64,000 bases of DNA from Reticulitermes speratus (taxonomy: Eukaryota; Arthropoda; Insecta; Blattodea; Rhinotermitidae): positions 32,966,089 through 33,030,088 of the forward strand of contig JAJKFL010000002.1 in assembly GCA_021186555.1 (NCBI GenBank), in the 5' to 3' direction. The notes under the pieces are model-generated. The model saw only the letters and a list, made by a program, of their open reading frames with translations, was not told the DNA's origin and did no database searches. A program made the translations under genes and the position numbers. Below, piece by piece: positions 52,321 to 62,138 of the stretch. Numbering within the stretch: position 1 is the stretch's first letter; every line of letters begins with the position of its first letter.

Positions 52321-53315
52321 GTATATATAAATTGAGATTACTACTAAATGTGACTACTCTAATAATCATAAATTCAATCCTGATGCCATTTAGGATTGGC
52401 CTAGAATGATGTAGTCTTCAAACCTGTGAACAGAAGAATGATTTGTGTGAGATCTGTTTACTTTTGCACCTCTTGTAGAAAATAAGAAATGAATAAATGT
52501 CCATTTATTTAATAAAGCTACCAGGCTATTCTCATACTATCCCATGTGTAATCTAATCTCAACTTTGTAAACATAAATAAATAAATAACATTACGTTACT
52601 TTACGTTACTTGTACCGTACATTTTAATTATATATATGTTATGCAGACAAATGTACACAGTATTATGTTATTTAACACAATTTTATTAAATGTTGCCCAA
52701 CATGTTTCTAGCCTATATAAGGCTCATCTTCAGGGGCTCTTTTGTTGAAATTACAACAGCTATATTATTGGTATATAAAATTCTTAAAAAGCTGTTAGAT
52801 GTATTTGTAAATAACATTTCTAGAGTGAAGTGAAAATTTCACACTCATGTTCCATGTATGTATACCACAGTGACTTAGCTGCATGTATTTTCAAGTGAAT
52901 CAGTTACTGAATTCTACCATTACATTTATGTGGAAAGTAATCATAGTTTCTATGAACATAACATATGCCTGAGGCTGGCAACACTAACTCTGATCGCGTT
53001 TGTAATTTTTGATATATGAGGAATGCCATCAAAAGTGTTGCAATTTCACTTGCCTGGTACATAAATTTAGTACTGTCAAAAGGAGCAGTAAATGTGTATT
53101 TATCAGATTTCATACAGTAAATAAAAATTAACGTACTGAAAGTTGTATATTCTTCAATCATCTATCACAGTGAAAAATATAATGGTCCCATACAAAATGG
53201 ATCTTGTGTCATAGTTCTAGAGGTATGCATTGTAACCATGTTGGTGTTAATGGAAAGAAATTAGAAATTCAAAGACATAGTGATAGTTGTACCGCATTTC
53301 ATGAAAGATTGTCTG
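52321..53315 (+). other. Intron of the unrecognised gene, first part
   Basis: AT-rich intron. Apart from the hammerhead motif at 52695-52737 and its flanks, nothing is recognised. Confidence 0.4.
52695..52737 (-). ncRNA. Type I hammerhead ribozyme motif 6
   Basis: On the minus strand: GCCC, CTGAAGA (a permitted CTGANGA), stem II (AGCC/GGCT with unpaired bases at its base), GAAA, C-AT-G helix III, the triplet GTT, then GGGC. Stem I GCCC/GGGC is perfect. A related terminus (gtgtacatttgtctg) lies downstream near 52645-52660. Confidence 0.72.
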
Positions 53316-53339
53316 TTGATTCAGAAGCTATTATACTTG

Positions 53340-53379
<40 letters not shown>

Positions 53380-53400
53380 CAAGTATAATAGCTTCTGAAT

Positions 53401-53403
<3 letters not shown>
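53316..53403. repeat. 88-bp perfect palindrome with an AT-repeat core
   Basis: ttgattcagaagctattata then cttgcatac on the left is mirrored exactly on the right, with (AT)n between. A second (AT)n run follows at 53404-53431. It can form a long cruciform or hairpin. It may be a very short MITE, or a repeat made by fold-back synthesis. Confidence 0.92.
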
Positions 53404-53431
<28 letters not shown>

Positions 53432-53465
53432 ACAATACTATATTGTACCTATTAATATCGTTCCT

Positions 53466-53757
53466 AAGGCCGTGCCATGGCTCAGGCGGTTAGTCGCCGG
53501 CCTCTCACCGTGGAGGCCCGGGTTCGATCCCGGGTCAGTCCATGTGGGATTTGTGGTGGACAAAGTGGCACTGGGACAGGTTTTTCCCCGAGTACTTCGG
53601 TCTTCCCTGTCAATTTCATTCCGCCAGTGCTCCATTCGACGGAAAAAAACGAAAAAAACCAATAATCTTCATCACAGGGTTGCACAATAAGCCTCAAGGC
53701 TGCGGTGCGTCCGTAGCATCTGCTGCAGGGCCCTTAAAAAAAGTTCCTGCAGAATAA
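53466..53757 (+). mobile_element. SINE family B, full copy
   Basis: The tRNA-like head has an A-box region ccatggctcaggcggttagt and the B box gggttcgatcccgggt, both close to the consensus. The body matches the copy at 21755, and an A-rich tail ends it (gcagaataaaaataaac). The intact boxes and high CpG content suggest recent insertion. A complete tRNA fold was not found, so it is not a tRNA gene. Confidence 0.85.
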
Positions 53758-54051
53758 AAATAAACATATTTTTATGATGCCTTAACATTGTTTTAACAAT
53801 ATTTGTAGCAGTTTCAGCACCTGGATGCAAGCAGGTTCATTAGAATTAGCAATGTCAATTTTTAGGGTAAATGTACTAAGTTCTTTATTTGTTTTACTGG
53901 CTGTGTTTGAGGAATATGCATGCTTTAAAGAACACAATGTTGAGTTCGTTTGTATGTTTCATACATTCTCTAAGTCGTAACACATTACATCTTGGATCAC
54001 TGTAGACTGACTTATTACCAGTGCTGTTTCATATTTGTTTGATATGTCCAG
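53758..54051 (+). other. Intron of the unrecognised gene, last part
   Basis: AT-rich sequence between the SINE and the acceptor at 54050-54051. Nothing recognised. Confidence 0.4.
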
Positions 54052-54165
54052 GTATTATATGATGGGTCTGATAAGCCCTGCAAGCAAGGAGAGGCAAAGA
54101 AACATCAAACGTCAAGCAGAGGTTTTGCTACAACTAAACATCGGGCTGCTTTCAACACAGGGTGA
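54052..54165 (+). CDS. Unrecognised protein, exon 4 (terminal or penultimate)
   Basis: Starts on a whole codon after acceptor ag at 54050-54051 (gtttgatatgtccag). It reads VLYDGSDKPCKQGEAKKHQ, TSSRGFATTKHRAAFNTG and then TGA at 54163-54165. With this stop the four exons give 783 coding bases, that is 260 residues. The stop overlaps a good donor (GG then GTGAGT at 54162), so the exon could instead be spliced onward. I found no following exon, and an ATTAAA lies at 54286-54291, so a terminal exon is preferred. The protein is basic and polar overall. Confidence 0.65.
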   Translation, partial: VLYDGSDKPCKQGEAKKHQTSSRGFATTKHRAAFNTG

Positions 54166-54369
54166 GTGGGTGGATGTAGCTAGCAGATTTAAAGTAGAGT
54201 GTTATTAATTCTTTAATAGTGTGGTAGTATGAGTATACAGTTATCAAAGGAAATAATTCATGAACAGCATGCATAATGACTCTGTATTAAAACATGGAAA
54301 AATGACTTAAGATTATGATTTTCAGAGCCTGTTGTAACATAAAACTTAAAATTGACCCTGTACTTAATT

Positions 54370-54640
54370 AAGCACCATGCCACGAAGATGTGCATATAAG
54401 TGGCGGTGTAGCTCCATGTATTCTAACCTCAGCCCTAGATGTAGGTGTGTGGTCAGCTTTACGCTCCAACTGCTTTGCCTCAGTAGAAAGGTATATCAGT
54501 ACACATCATACAAGAGGTTGGGTGGGCCCCAGAGCCAGTCTCAGTGCTGTGGAAAAGAGAAAAATCTCTAATCTTATCAGGTATCGAACCATGATTCCCC
54601 TGTAATCCAGCCCACACCCTAGTCACTATACAAGTAGGAA
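54370..54640 (-). mobile_element. SINE family F, copy 1
   Basis: Shares with 61715-61985 the blocks ctagatgtaggtgtgtggtc or ctaggtgtaggtatgtgttc, and ctccaactgctttgcctc or catgcttctgcctctttagc. The complement has a decayed B box near 54590 (ggttcgatacc) at its head. Confidence 0.55.
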
Positions 54641-54775
54641 CAAATGAGATACTCTCTTCTGTGGTGTGAAGAAGGCCATGTAATTGATCCAGAATTCTTT
54701 TTGTCGTGGTGAATTTAAATGTAAATAATTTTTATAGAATTATGAATGAAAAGCTTATTTTATTTAATTTATTTA

Positions 54776-57000
54776 AAACTTATATAGAACAAGAAATAGA
54801 ATTACATACATACCTACATACATACATACATACATACTTACATACATACATACATTTCACAGATCCAAAACCTGTCATAGGACAGTTGGATATGAAACAA
54901 GTCACAATAGTACAATACACAAACACAAACAAAGCAAGACAAATAACAACACACAAAATCAAATCTGTATAACAAAACATAGACACATAAAAACTCACAC
55001 TACAATGATAATACAATTTCAAACATCTTTAATACAAATCATAGGCAAAAATAAAATTACATGTTATAATTTATAGTCATAAAAAATATCCTTTCTATGT
55101 GTCAGAAATTCAGCAAGTGAGTAAAAAGAATGATCCATAAGGTATCTTTGCAGTGCAACCTTAAAACGTAATTTATCATTTCTAGGATTCGAAATACTGG
55201 TAGATAGACTATTGAAAATTTTTTACGCCAGCATAGGAAACACCTTTCTGAAAGCATGAGAGATTGGCAATGGGCCTGTGAAGCTGAGTCTTGTTTCTTG
55301 TATCCACACCATGTATTGACAAGTTAGTCTGAAAATTGTCCTGATTATCCACAACAAACATCATCAATGAAAATATGCATTGACATGGGACAGGTAAGAT
55401 ATCCAATTTCTTAAATAAGCCTCTACATGAACTTCTAGATCCAACACGAGTCATAATTCTAATTATTCTTGTTTGTAATATAAATACCCGATCTGCATCA
55501 GTAGAATTTCCCCCAAAAATGATTCCATATTTTATTACAGATTGAAAGTATGTAAAGTAGACCATCCGAAAGGCATCTAAGTTTAGAATGTGAAACAGCT
55601 TCCTAACTGCAAAACATGCAGCACTCAATTTAGGGATTATTTGATTTATACGACTTTTCCAATTAATGTGATTATCAATTTGTATAACAAGAAATTTTAT
55701 ATTTGTTGTTTCTTTTATAAGTTTATCTGCATATCTGACAGCTAATGGATAAAGAGGTAAATTAGTAGTTGTAAATTTCACTATATTTGTTTTTTCCACA
55801 TTTAGAACCAGCTAATTAGCATCAAACCATTCACAGGTATGGGACAGAAGAAGATTCGATGTCTGTTTAAAATCATCATAGTTATCTTTAGAAATGATGA
55901 CACTAATGTCATCAGCAAACAGTGTGGGATCTGAAATAGTATTAATCTTCAATGGTAAATCATTTATATATGTTATGAAAAGCAGTGGCCCTAGAACTGA
56001 TCCTTGAAGGACCCCACGTTTCACATTTTCCCAACTGGAGTGGTAAATCTGTGCAGTATTAGTTTTTAACTCCACTCTTTGCTTCCTGTTGGATAGATAG
56101 GATCTAAACCAGTCTGCATTTACTCCTTGGATACTACAATGTTGTAATTTTAATAACAAAATCTCACAGTTTTCACAATCAAAAACCTTAGCTAGGTCAC
56201 AAAACATTCCTCCCACATGCATTTGTTTATTCCAGGCTTTGAGTATACTATCAGTTAATTTATAAGCTGCATTGTCAGTTGACATACCCTCCCTAAACCC
56301 ATACTGCTCAGATACCAAAATATTATGAACTTATAAATGATGATTTAGTCTATGATACATAGCTGTCTGAAATACCTTTGAAATTGCTGTCAGTAATGAC
56401 ATAGGTCTATAGCTCGTCATACTGGACTTATCTCCCTTTTTATATAGAGGCTTTACTATAGCATATTTAAGATGATCAGGGAAAATACCCATAGAAATAG
56501 ATTTATTACAAATATAACATAATGGTCCACTAATTTGTGGTCCACATAATTTTAGAATTTTACTTCACATTTCATCATATCCTGATGAATATTTGGATTT
56601 TAAGGAATTAATTATACCTATTATTTCCACTTCTGCTACTGGGATTGATTTCATATTGGGGAAGCTATTTGGTTAAGAATTCCTTAAAAATGAAATAGCA
56701 GAACTTTCCTTCACACTCTGTAGATTTAAACTATCAGATACAGTTAAAAAGAAATTATTAAAAGCTTCTCCTGCTTTTTCTGGTGTCACTATTGTATCAA
56801 AATTTATAAATATGGGGGCATCTGTTCTGAAGTACATACTTTCCCTGTCTCATTTGTTGTAATATTCCATAAAGGTTTTATTTTGCTATCTGATGAAGCT
56901 AATAATCGACTACAATATTGTTTTTTTTGCCTCTCTTATCACTCTTCTCATTTTATTGACCTCATGCACTTCGATCTAGATTTATTTCAGAAAAAATAAA
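54776..57000 (-). mobile_element. jockey-like LINE, 5'-truncated, with reverse transcriptase
   Basis: On the minus strand the reverse transcriptase runs from about 56990. A decayed N-terminal part (KKGDKSSMTSYRPMSLLTAI, ISKVFQTAMYHRLNHHL, then a stop) leads to a 168-codon frame with VSEQYGFREGMSTDNAAY, DLAKVFDCENCEILL, GVLQGSVLGPLLFITYIND and FADDISVII, where the catalytic DD lies. After another stop near 55812 comes the thumb and C-terminal frame (55209-55799). The 3' UTR ends in an (ATGT)n tail at about 54800-54856. At least three stops are visible, so it is dead but not very old. Confidence 0.9.
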
Positions 57001-59351
57001 CATTTGTCTCATCCCTTTTAGAAAATGATATATTTGCACTTAGTCTGCATATTCACTCAAGCCTGTAGTCTGAAAATTATTGCTGATGTCATAACAGTGT
57101 CAATAGTGAAGAATGCGAATATAACATCTCATGAAAGAAATGTGGCAAAGATCTTAACAGCAGTACTAAAATGTATACTCATACAATCCACCACATATAT
57201 TGTTATGGGGTGCTTTTTATATATGTTTGTGTATTCTTTGAAGTACAAAACTAAGAAACTCTTTCTGAAGTAAAATACTCGTATGTTCACTACCAAAGCA
57301 AATTGTTGTTTCTGGTAATTCGTGTTCTCGTTTCAATTCAAGGGGGCTTTCTTTGTTCTACAATTTCATCTTTACGTGATTTCTTTGGCCAAGTCAAGGT
57401 AATTTAAATGAAAGTGGTGATATCTAAGGTTTCACAGTGGTGATGAGGAAGACTGCTGTATTCTGGGATGTGATGCTGAGTAGTCTGGTAGAGGTGTGAA
57501 CTTCACAAGGCAGAACACCGCAGTTTGAATGGATGTAATTTTGGTTTACATACTATTCTTAAAGCAACAAATGTATGAACCTTGCATTTTCACAGTGTTG
57601 TAATTCGTGCACTACTGTTATGTGCCTAATTACTGCTTCTTCTTCAAGCATGAGTGAATGTTTTAAAATGGAATGTTCATTTTTAGTCAGGTTATTCTCT
57701 CTGTCATTTTAGCATGCTCATTCTGCAGGTTTACTTCCTTTTATTGTGTCATCTGATGTCTACTGAAGGAACCTCTAACTTTTTCATTGCATCAATTCAA
57801 TAGCAGTTTTATGTGGATGTAGTAGTAGTATTTGTCACAAGAAAGGGACAGGATGAGAATTTTAACACTGTTGTGATTCAATAAGCTAATGCCCTATTAC
57901 AGAAAATTTACCATTACTGAATTCTCCATTTTGAGTGGAGACAGCCGTTCAATGTTTACACCGACAATTAAAAACGAATAATGAAATAAACCATGTTTAA
58001 ATTTTATGTATTAGACATAGTTATTAATACAAATAAGGAGAAATAAATAAAGCATTTTGTTTGCTTAAAGTTAATATTTAAAGAATGTACATTTAAGATA
58101 GTAGTGCAGTGTTGGTACTATCACATTTTGTACAAAAACATCATAGAAATAGGAGTTAAGATTCCAATACTCTATGACTTGCTATCAACATTCTTCTGTA
58201 AGCAATAGAAATGGTAAAAAATTATTTTATATTTGTCCTCGTCCTTTGTTCTTACCATGATTAAATATTCTCGCAATGTAATATTTCATCTGCATGCTGA
58301 TGGTTATTAAGTGAATGGGATAATCTGTTGAAAAAAAACATACAATTTTTACTATGTCTAATTAAGTACTTGCTTCTTCTGGGAAATGGCACTGTGTCAC
58401 TGTGTGATTGACCCCAGTATTTAAAAGGAACAAAGTGGCTTCAAAACATTGGGAATCAATTACTTAGTAATGTGGCATCATATTCCAGAATAACAGAGTC
58501 CTTAACCACACTGCCTTGAAAACTGAGTCAGTTTTAGTGCTGGTATAATCATATTTCAAGTGATAGAATTTAATTGTAAAAACTTATATTATTTTACTGG
58601 CTGCAGTTCGGATTTTGAACTCTATTAAAGTAGTTCATGCTATTGTTTTGGAAACATGAATAAAGGCAGTTTGTTTTAATAGGAATTATGTGCTAAAAAT
58701 TAAGAAATATAATTACGTGTCATTATATCCAGCACAGTTTTACATAACATTTTGATTCTGGCTTAGAAATGTACTGATTTTGTAGGCAATTTCTGAACTA
58801 TCTGTACTTGCATGGCCCATTTATTGTATGTGTTGGAACAAAGAATGTGATCAATGTACATGAATGCAGATGTATGTTATACTATGCAGACAAATACTAG
58901 ACCTCTCAGTATATCTTTATATAATTTATATATGTGTATGTGTCATGTAAGCACGTTTACACATTCCTGCTTCTTATTAACGGTTTAAGAAGAACACATA
59001 TACAGTTCTTTTATGAACTACTTATACATGGGTGTTGTTACTGATTGAATTTTAATTAGTGCTTCCTTATTTGACAGTACAATAAGTATGCTACTTCCTC
59101 ATGTCTGCCCCATGTCCTGTCCTGAATTGGTCTTGTCTTATTTGTCTGCCTGCCTTTCTCTTTTCAGTTACATTTTTAAATGAGTATATCCTCTGGACTG
59201 TTATCAGAGTGCCTGAGCATATGCAACTTTTAAATGAGAGCAATAGAATTTTATGTGGGTGCATTCTTATACAATTCTGACTTCATGATTTTGTTTTGTA
59301 TAGATTTCTTCATCAAAACTAGTAATAACAAAGATAAAATATTTAATGATT
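57000..59351. other. No supported gene; MITE fragments
   Basis: AT-rich. Related pieces at 57450-57480 (tattctgggatgtgatgctg) and 58375-58495 (cttctgggaaatggcactgt, mirrored by a decayed atcatattccagaat) belong to the hairpin MITE group. No host exon is recognised. Confidence 0.4.
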
Positions 59352-59521
59352 ACTGCCTTCTGGGATGAGACACTATGTAGACTGGTAGATAATTACCAGT
59401 GTTTTGGAGAAACTTACTGCCTGCATCTTCAGGTTCACTCTGAAGATGCAGACAGCAGAATTCTCTGAAATTTTGTAGTTTTATACTATATGCTACGTGG
59501 TGTCACATACCAGAAGGCAGC
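59352..59521. mobile_element. Hairpin MITE, about 170 bp
   Basis: Imperfect palindrome: the outer ctgccttctgggatgagaca mirrors the right end tgtcacataccagaaggcag, and the inner ctgcatcttcag mirrors ctgaagatgcag around a 7-base loop. The inner arms carry CTGAAGA followed at a distance by GAAA, a pattern like a decayed hammerhead. The flank with gagaacctcaaatctcac is shared with 23680. Confidence 0.75.
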
Positions 59522-60369
59522 AACCTTCATAGTAAGTGCTATGAGAACCTCAAATCTCACTTACTAAAAGTAACTCTTGTTGCACAATTCTGAATATGAA
59601 TATGTGCAAAATAAAAAAGCATGGATATGGTCATGAAATGCATGTATCTGCATACATAAAAACTACTTAACTTCATAAGATGAAACTGAAATTTCAGTGA
59701 AAGAGGATAAACCTCAGCCTTCCCAGAACAGAAATACAGTACATCATTTTCTGATGTTTCAGGATTTGCAATCAAAACAAATGTAAAATTAATATTAAAT
59801 CATTTTAATTATTTGCAATTATCTTTTTCCTAATTAGTAAACACTTTAAAATGCAATCCCACAAGACCCTGCAGCAATAGGATTTGTTCTAATATTAAAG
59901 TACATATGAGAAGTGAAACACCTAATGTTATCATTATTCATCCACATGCAATACCATGTTCTCAGAAATCAAATGCGTATATTCTTTCCCTTAGATGACA
60001 CCTGATGATTTAAAAAATCAGTGTGGGAACTTAGATATCACATATAGTAACAAAATTCCATGAAGCCTGTAGTAGTTACTGATGAAAAGATTTTAGATAG
60101 CATCTCTAAAGTCTTTGCATCACCAGAGGCATGAAGAATTCTTATGTGATTAGACAGTTCTGTCAGCAGGTTTGCGGGGCTCTTGATTTTTGAACTTGTA
60201 CGGCTTGTCTCCGAATTTTTTACCAGTGATTAATATATAACTTCTATAATACTGTACCACATGCTTAAGCTACTGTTCCTGTCAAAGGCTTCATGCAACC
60301 TTGATCACGGAGAAAAGATGTAGCACAATTGCTAGAAATGGCTTATTTTCCATTTCATGGTGAAATGTT
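59522..60369. other. No supported gene
   Basis: AT-rich sequence with nothing recognised beyond the MITE flank. Confidence 0.35.
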
Positions 60370-61080
60370 AAACTCATAAACTCTGTAATTGTGTCTGTAG
60401 GCACTTTCACATATTTGCAAAAAGTGCCTAGTAGCTTAATCATGTCTATCCATCTGTCTGTCTTGGCTCCCACTGGACAGATTTCTGTGAAATTTGATAT
60501 TGGAGAATTTTATGAAAATCTGTCAAGAGAAACCAGATTTGGTTAAAATTGAACAAAAATATCGGGCACTTTACATGAAAACCTAAGTATGTTATGTTAT
60601 TGCTAGCGACATTAAATTGCCTAAGAAGTATTGTCAATAGTGACATGTAGTGCAACAAATCAAAAGGAAAACATTGTTGCATTTCAATGGCAAAGTTTTG
60701 AATATTTATTACATTGTGATATTGCCTGTATTGTATAAAGACTCAGTTCATACCTCACAGAGAACATGGACTGAATCTTTATATACAATGACAGTCAAAG
60801 ACCTAAGTACGTTCATATTGTTGGCAGCGACATAAAATCTCCATATTATTGACCTCTTCCAGCCAAAAGGTAGTAGAATGTTACGACAGCCGAGAAAGTA
60901 GATGCAGTACAAAATATTCTGTACCTCAACAACAATAATAAAGAGAATGCATTTTGCATTTCCATTGCAACAATGGTTATGCAAACACACCACAATGTTA
61001 TGTTATAGGTGCCTTGCCTATCTTGTTTATTTTACATTTTCATTATACTTCACGAACCTCTGCAGAATTATTGAGATCTT
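60370..61080 (-). repeat. Unclassified dispersed repeat, copy 2
   Basis: Same blocks and order as 18840-19320, here longer. It includes a second internal copy of the segment around aagacctaagtacgttcata and gcagcgacataaaat (60795-60838, compare 60585-60620). Upstream in element sense a minus-strand frame follows at 61081-61332. Confidence 0.55.
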
Positions 61081-61332
61081 TCAGATGAAGACAGTAAGAC
61101 AAATGTAAAAGAAGAAGATTGGCTTTGCAAAAATATGATTTTTGGTACAGAAGTTTCCAGTATCAGTTTGCAGCCAGCTGTTAACATCCTTTTTCTTAAC
61201 ACCAAAGTGTGCTATAGGATAAATTGCTTTATCAAACAATACACCTATTTTGTCATTTAATAAGGAGTAATATGTGGCTTCTCTTGGAAGGGTGTTAAAC
61301 TCAACTGGTAACATTGGGTCAAAAGACATCAT
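61081..61332 (-). pseudogene. Coding-like minus-strand frame beside the unclassified repeat
   Basis: Reads SFDPMLPVEFNTLPREATYY, SLLNDKIGVLFDKAIYPIAH and FGVKKKDVNSWLQTDTGNFC. It looks like a real protein fragment, but I cannot name the family. Its position at the 5' side of the repeat at 60370-61080 suggests it is part of a mobile element and not a host exon. No start, splice site or upstream partner is convincing. Confidence 0.35.
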
Positions 61333-61714
61333 CTGCTCTTCAAAAGAAAAAAAAAAAAAATCTTTCTACCTTCACAAAAGAGGAAACCAAGCCGCAGAAT
61401 GCTAAATAACTAGCAATGGAAATTCTTTCCTTTGTAATTTTGCATGATCCGGACTAGAATGCTGTATAGACAAAGCTAAGCCATACTCAAATATTGCAAT
61501 TCCTGCGGCATGTCTGGGAGAGTTTGTGTTTGATTCTCAGCCAAGTAGCTGACTAATGTATTCCTTGAAGTAAATGGTGGAATGATAACTGTGCATGTTT
61601 GCGTATTGTTGAGAAAGTATAATTTAGTAACTAAGAAAGAAAGAAACAGCAGTGACATATATATGTATACATAACCTTATATGGTCGTAATGAAAGTTGA
61701 AGTGAAGGGGCTTG

Positions 61715-61985
61715 CTTATGTATATAGAGGTAAAGGCAAATTTACCCCAGTGTCTAAGCACTGCTTCTAGTAACAGTAGCCCACAGGAGGACTGAAGATG
61801 TTTAGCTCATTATGAATTGTGGCACTAGGTGTAGGTATGTGTTCACCTTCATGCTTCTGCCTCTTTAGCCACTTATGTGTCCCATGTACCCATATGATAG
61901 GACTATGAATCAGATCTAGGCTCTACATCCTTTGGCCCATTGGTCCTTGTACTGACTGAGGTATCATTGCTCTCCATTAACTGCA
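61715..61985 (-). mobile_element. SINE family F, copy 2
   Basis: Matches the body of the copy at 54370, with ctaggtgtaggtatgtgttc and catgcttctgcctctttagc. The tRNA-like head is decayed. Preceded by unremarkable AT-rich sequence. Confidence 0.5.
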
Positions 61986-62009
61986 TGTGTGATATTTATA
62001 GTGCTACTG

Positions 62010-62138
62010 TCTACAGAGCAGACTGGTGTAACTGTAGACTTGTATTCTGAGGCACTCAGTTTAAATCTCTTTCAGCACACTGGCTATTCTGACTGAGGGT
62101 GGTTTTCCTTAGCCAATCCAAGGCAAATGCTGTGATAG
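62010..62138 (+). mobile_element. SINE family G head, cut by a LINE
   Basis: A decayed tRNA-like head (gactggtgtaactgtagact, then the B box cagtttaaatctc) is followed by agcacactggctattctgac and ccaatccaaggcaaatgctg, a body I know from common insect SINEs. The copy stops where the LINE 3' tail begins, so the LINE probably inserted into it. Confidence 0.55.

Noticed and set aside
53466-53540. tRNA gene
   Set aside because: The A and B boxes are good but no full cloverleaf is found, and the same head with a shared non-tRNA body occurs at 21755, so it is a SINE.
54780-55022. Cys/Tyr/Val-rich frame near 54780-55022
   Set aside because: It is translation of the LINE 3' UTR and its (ATGT)n tail.
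60001-60040. Another hammerhead at the ctgatgatttaaaaaatcag sequence
   Set aside because: No GAAAC box or stem I partner follows.
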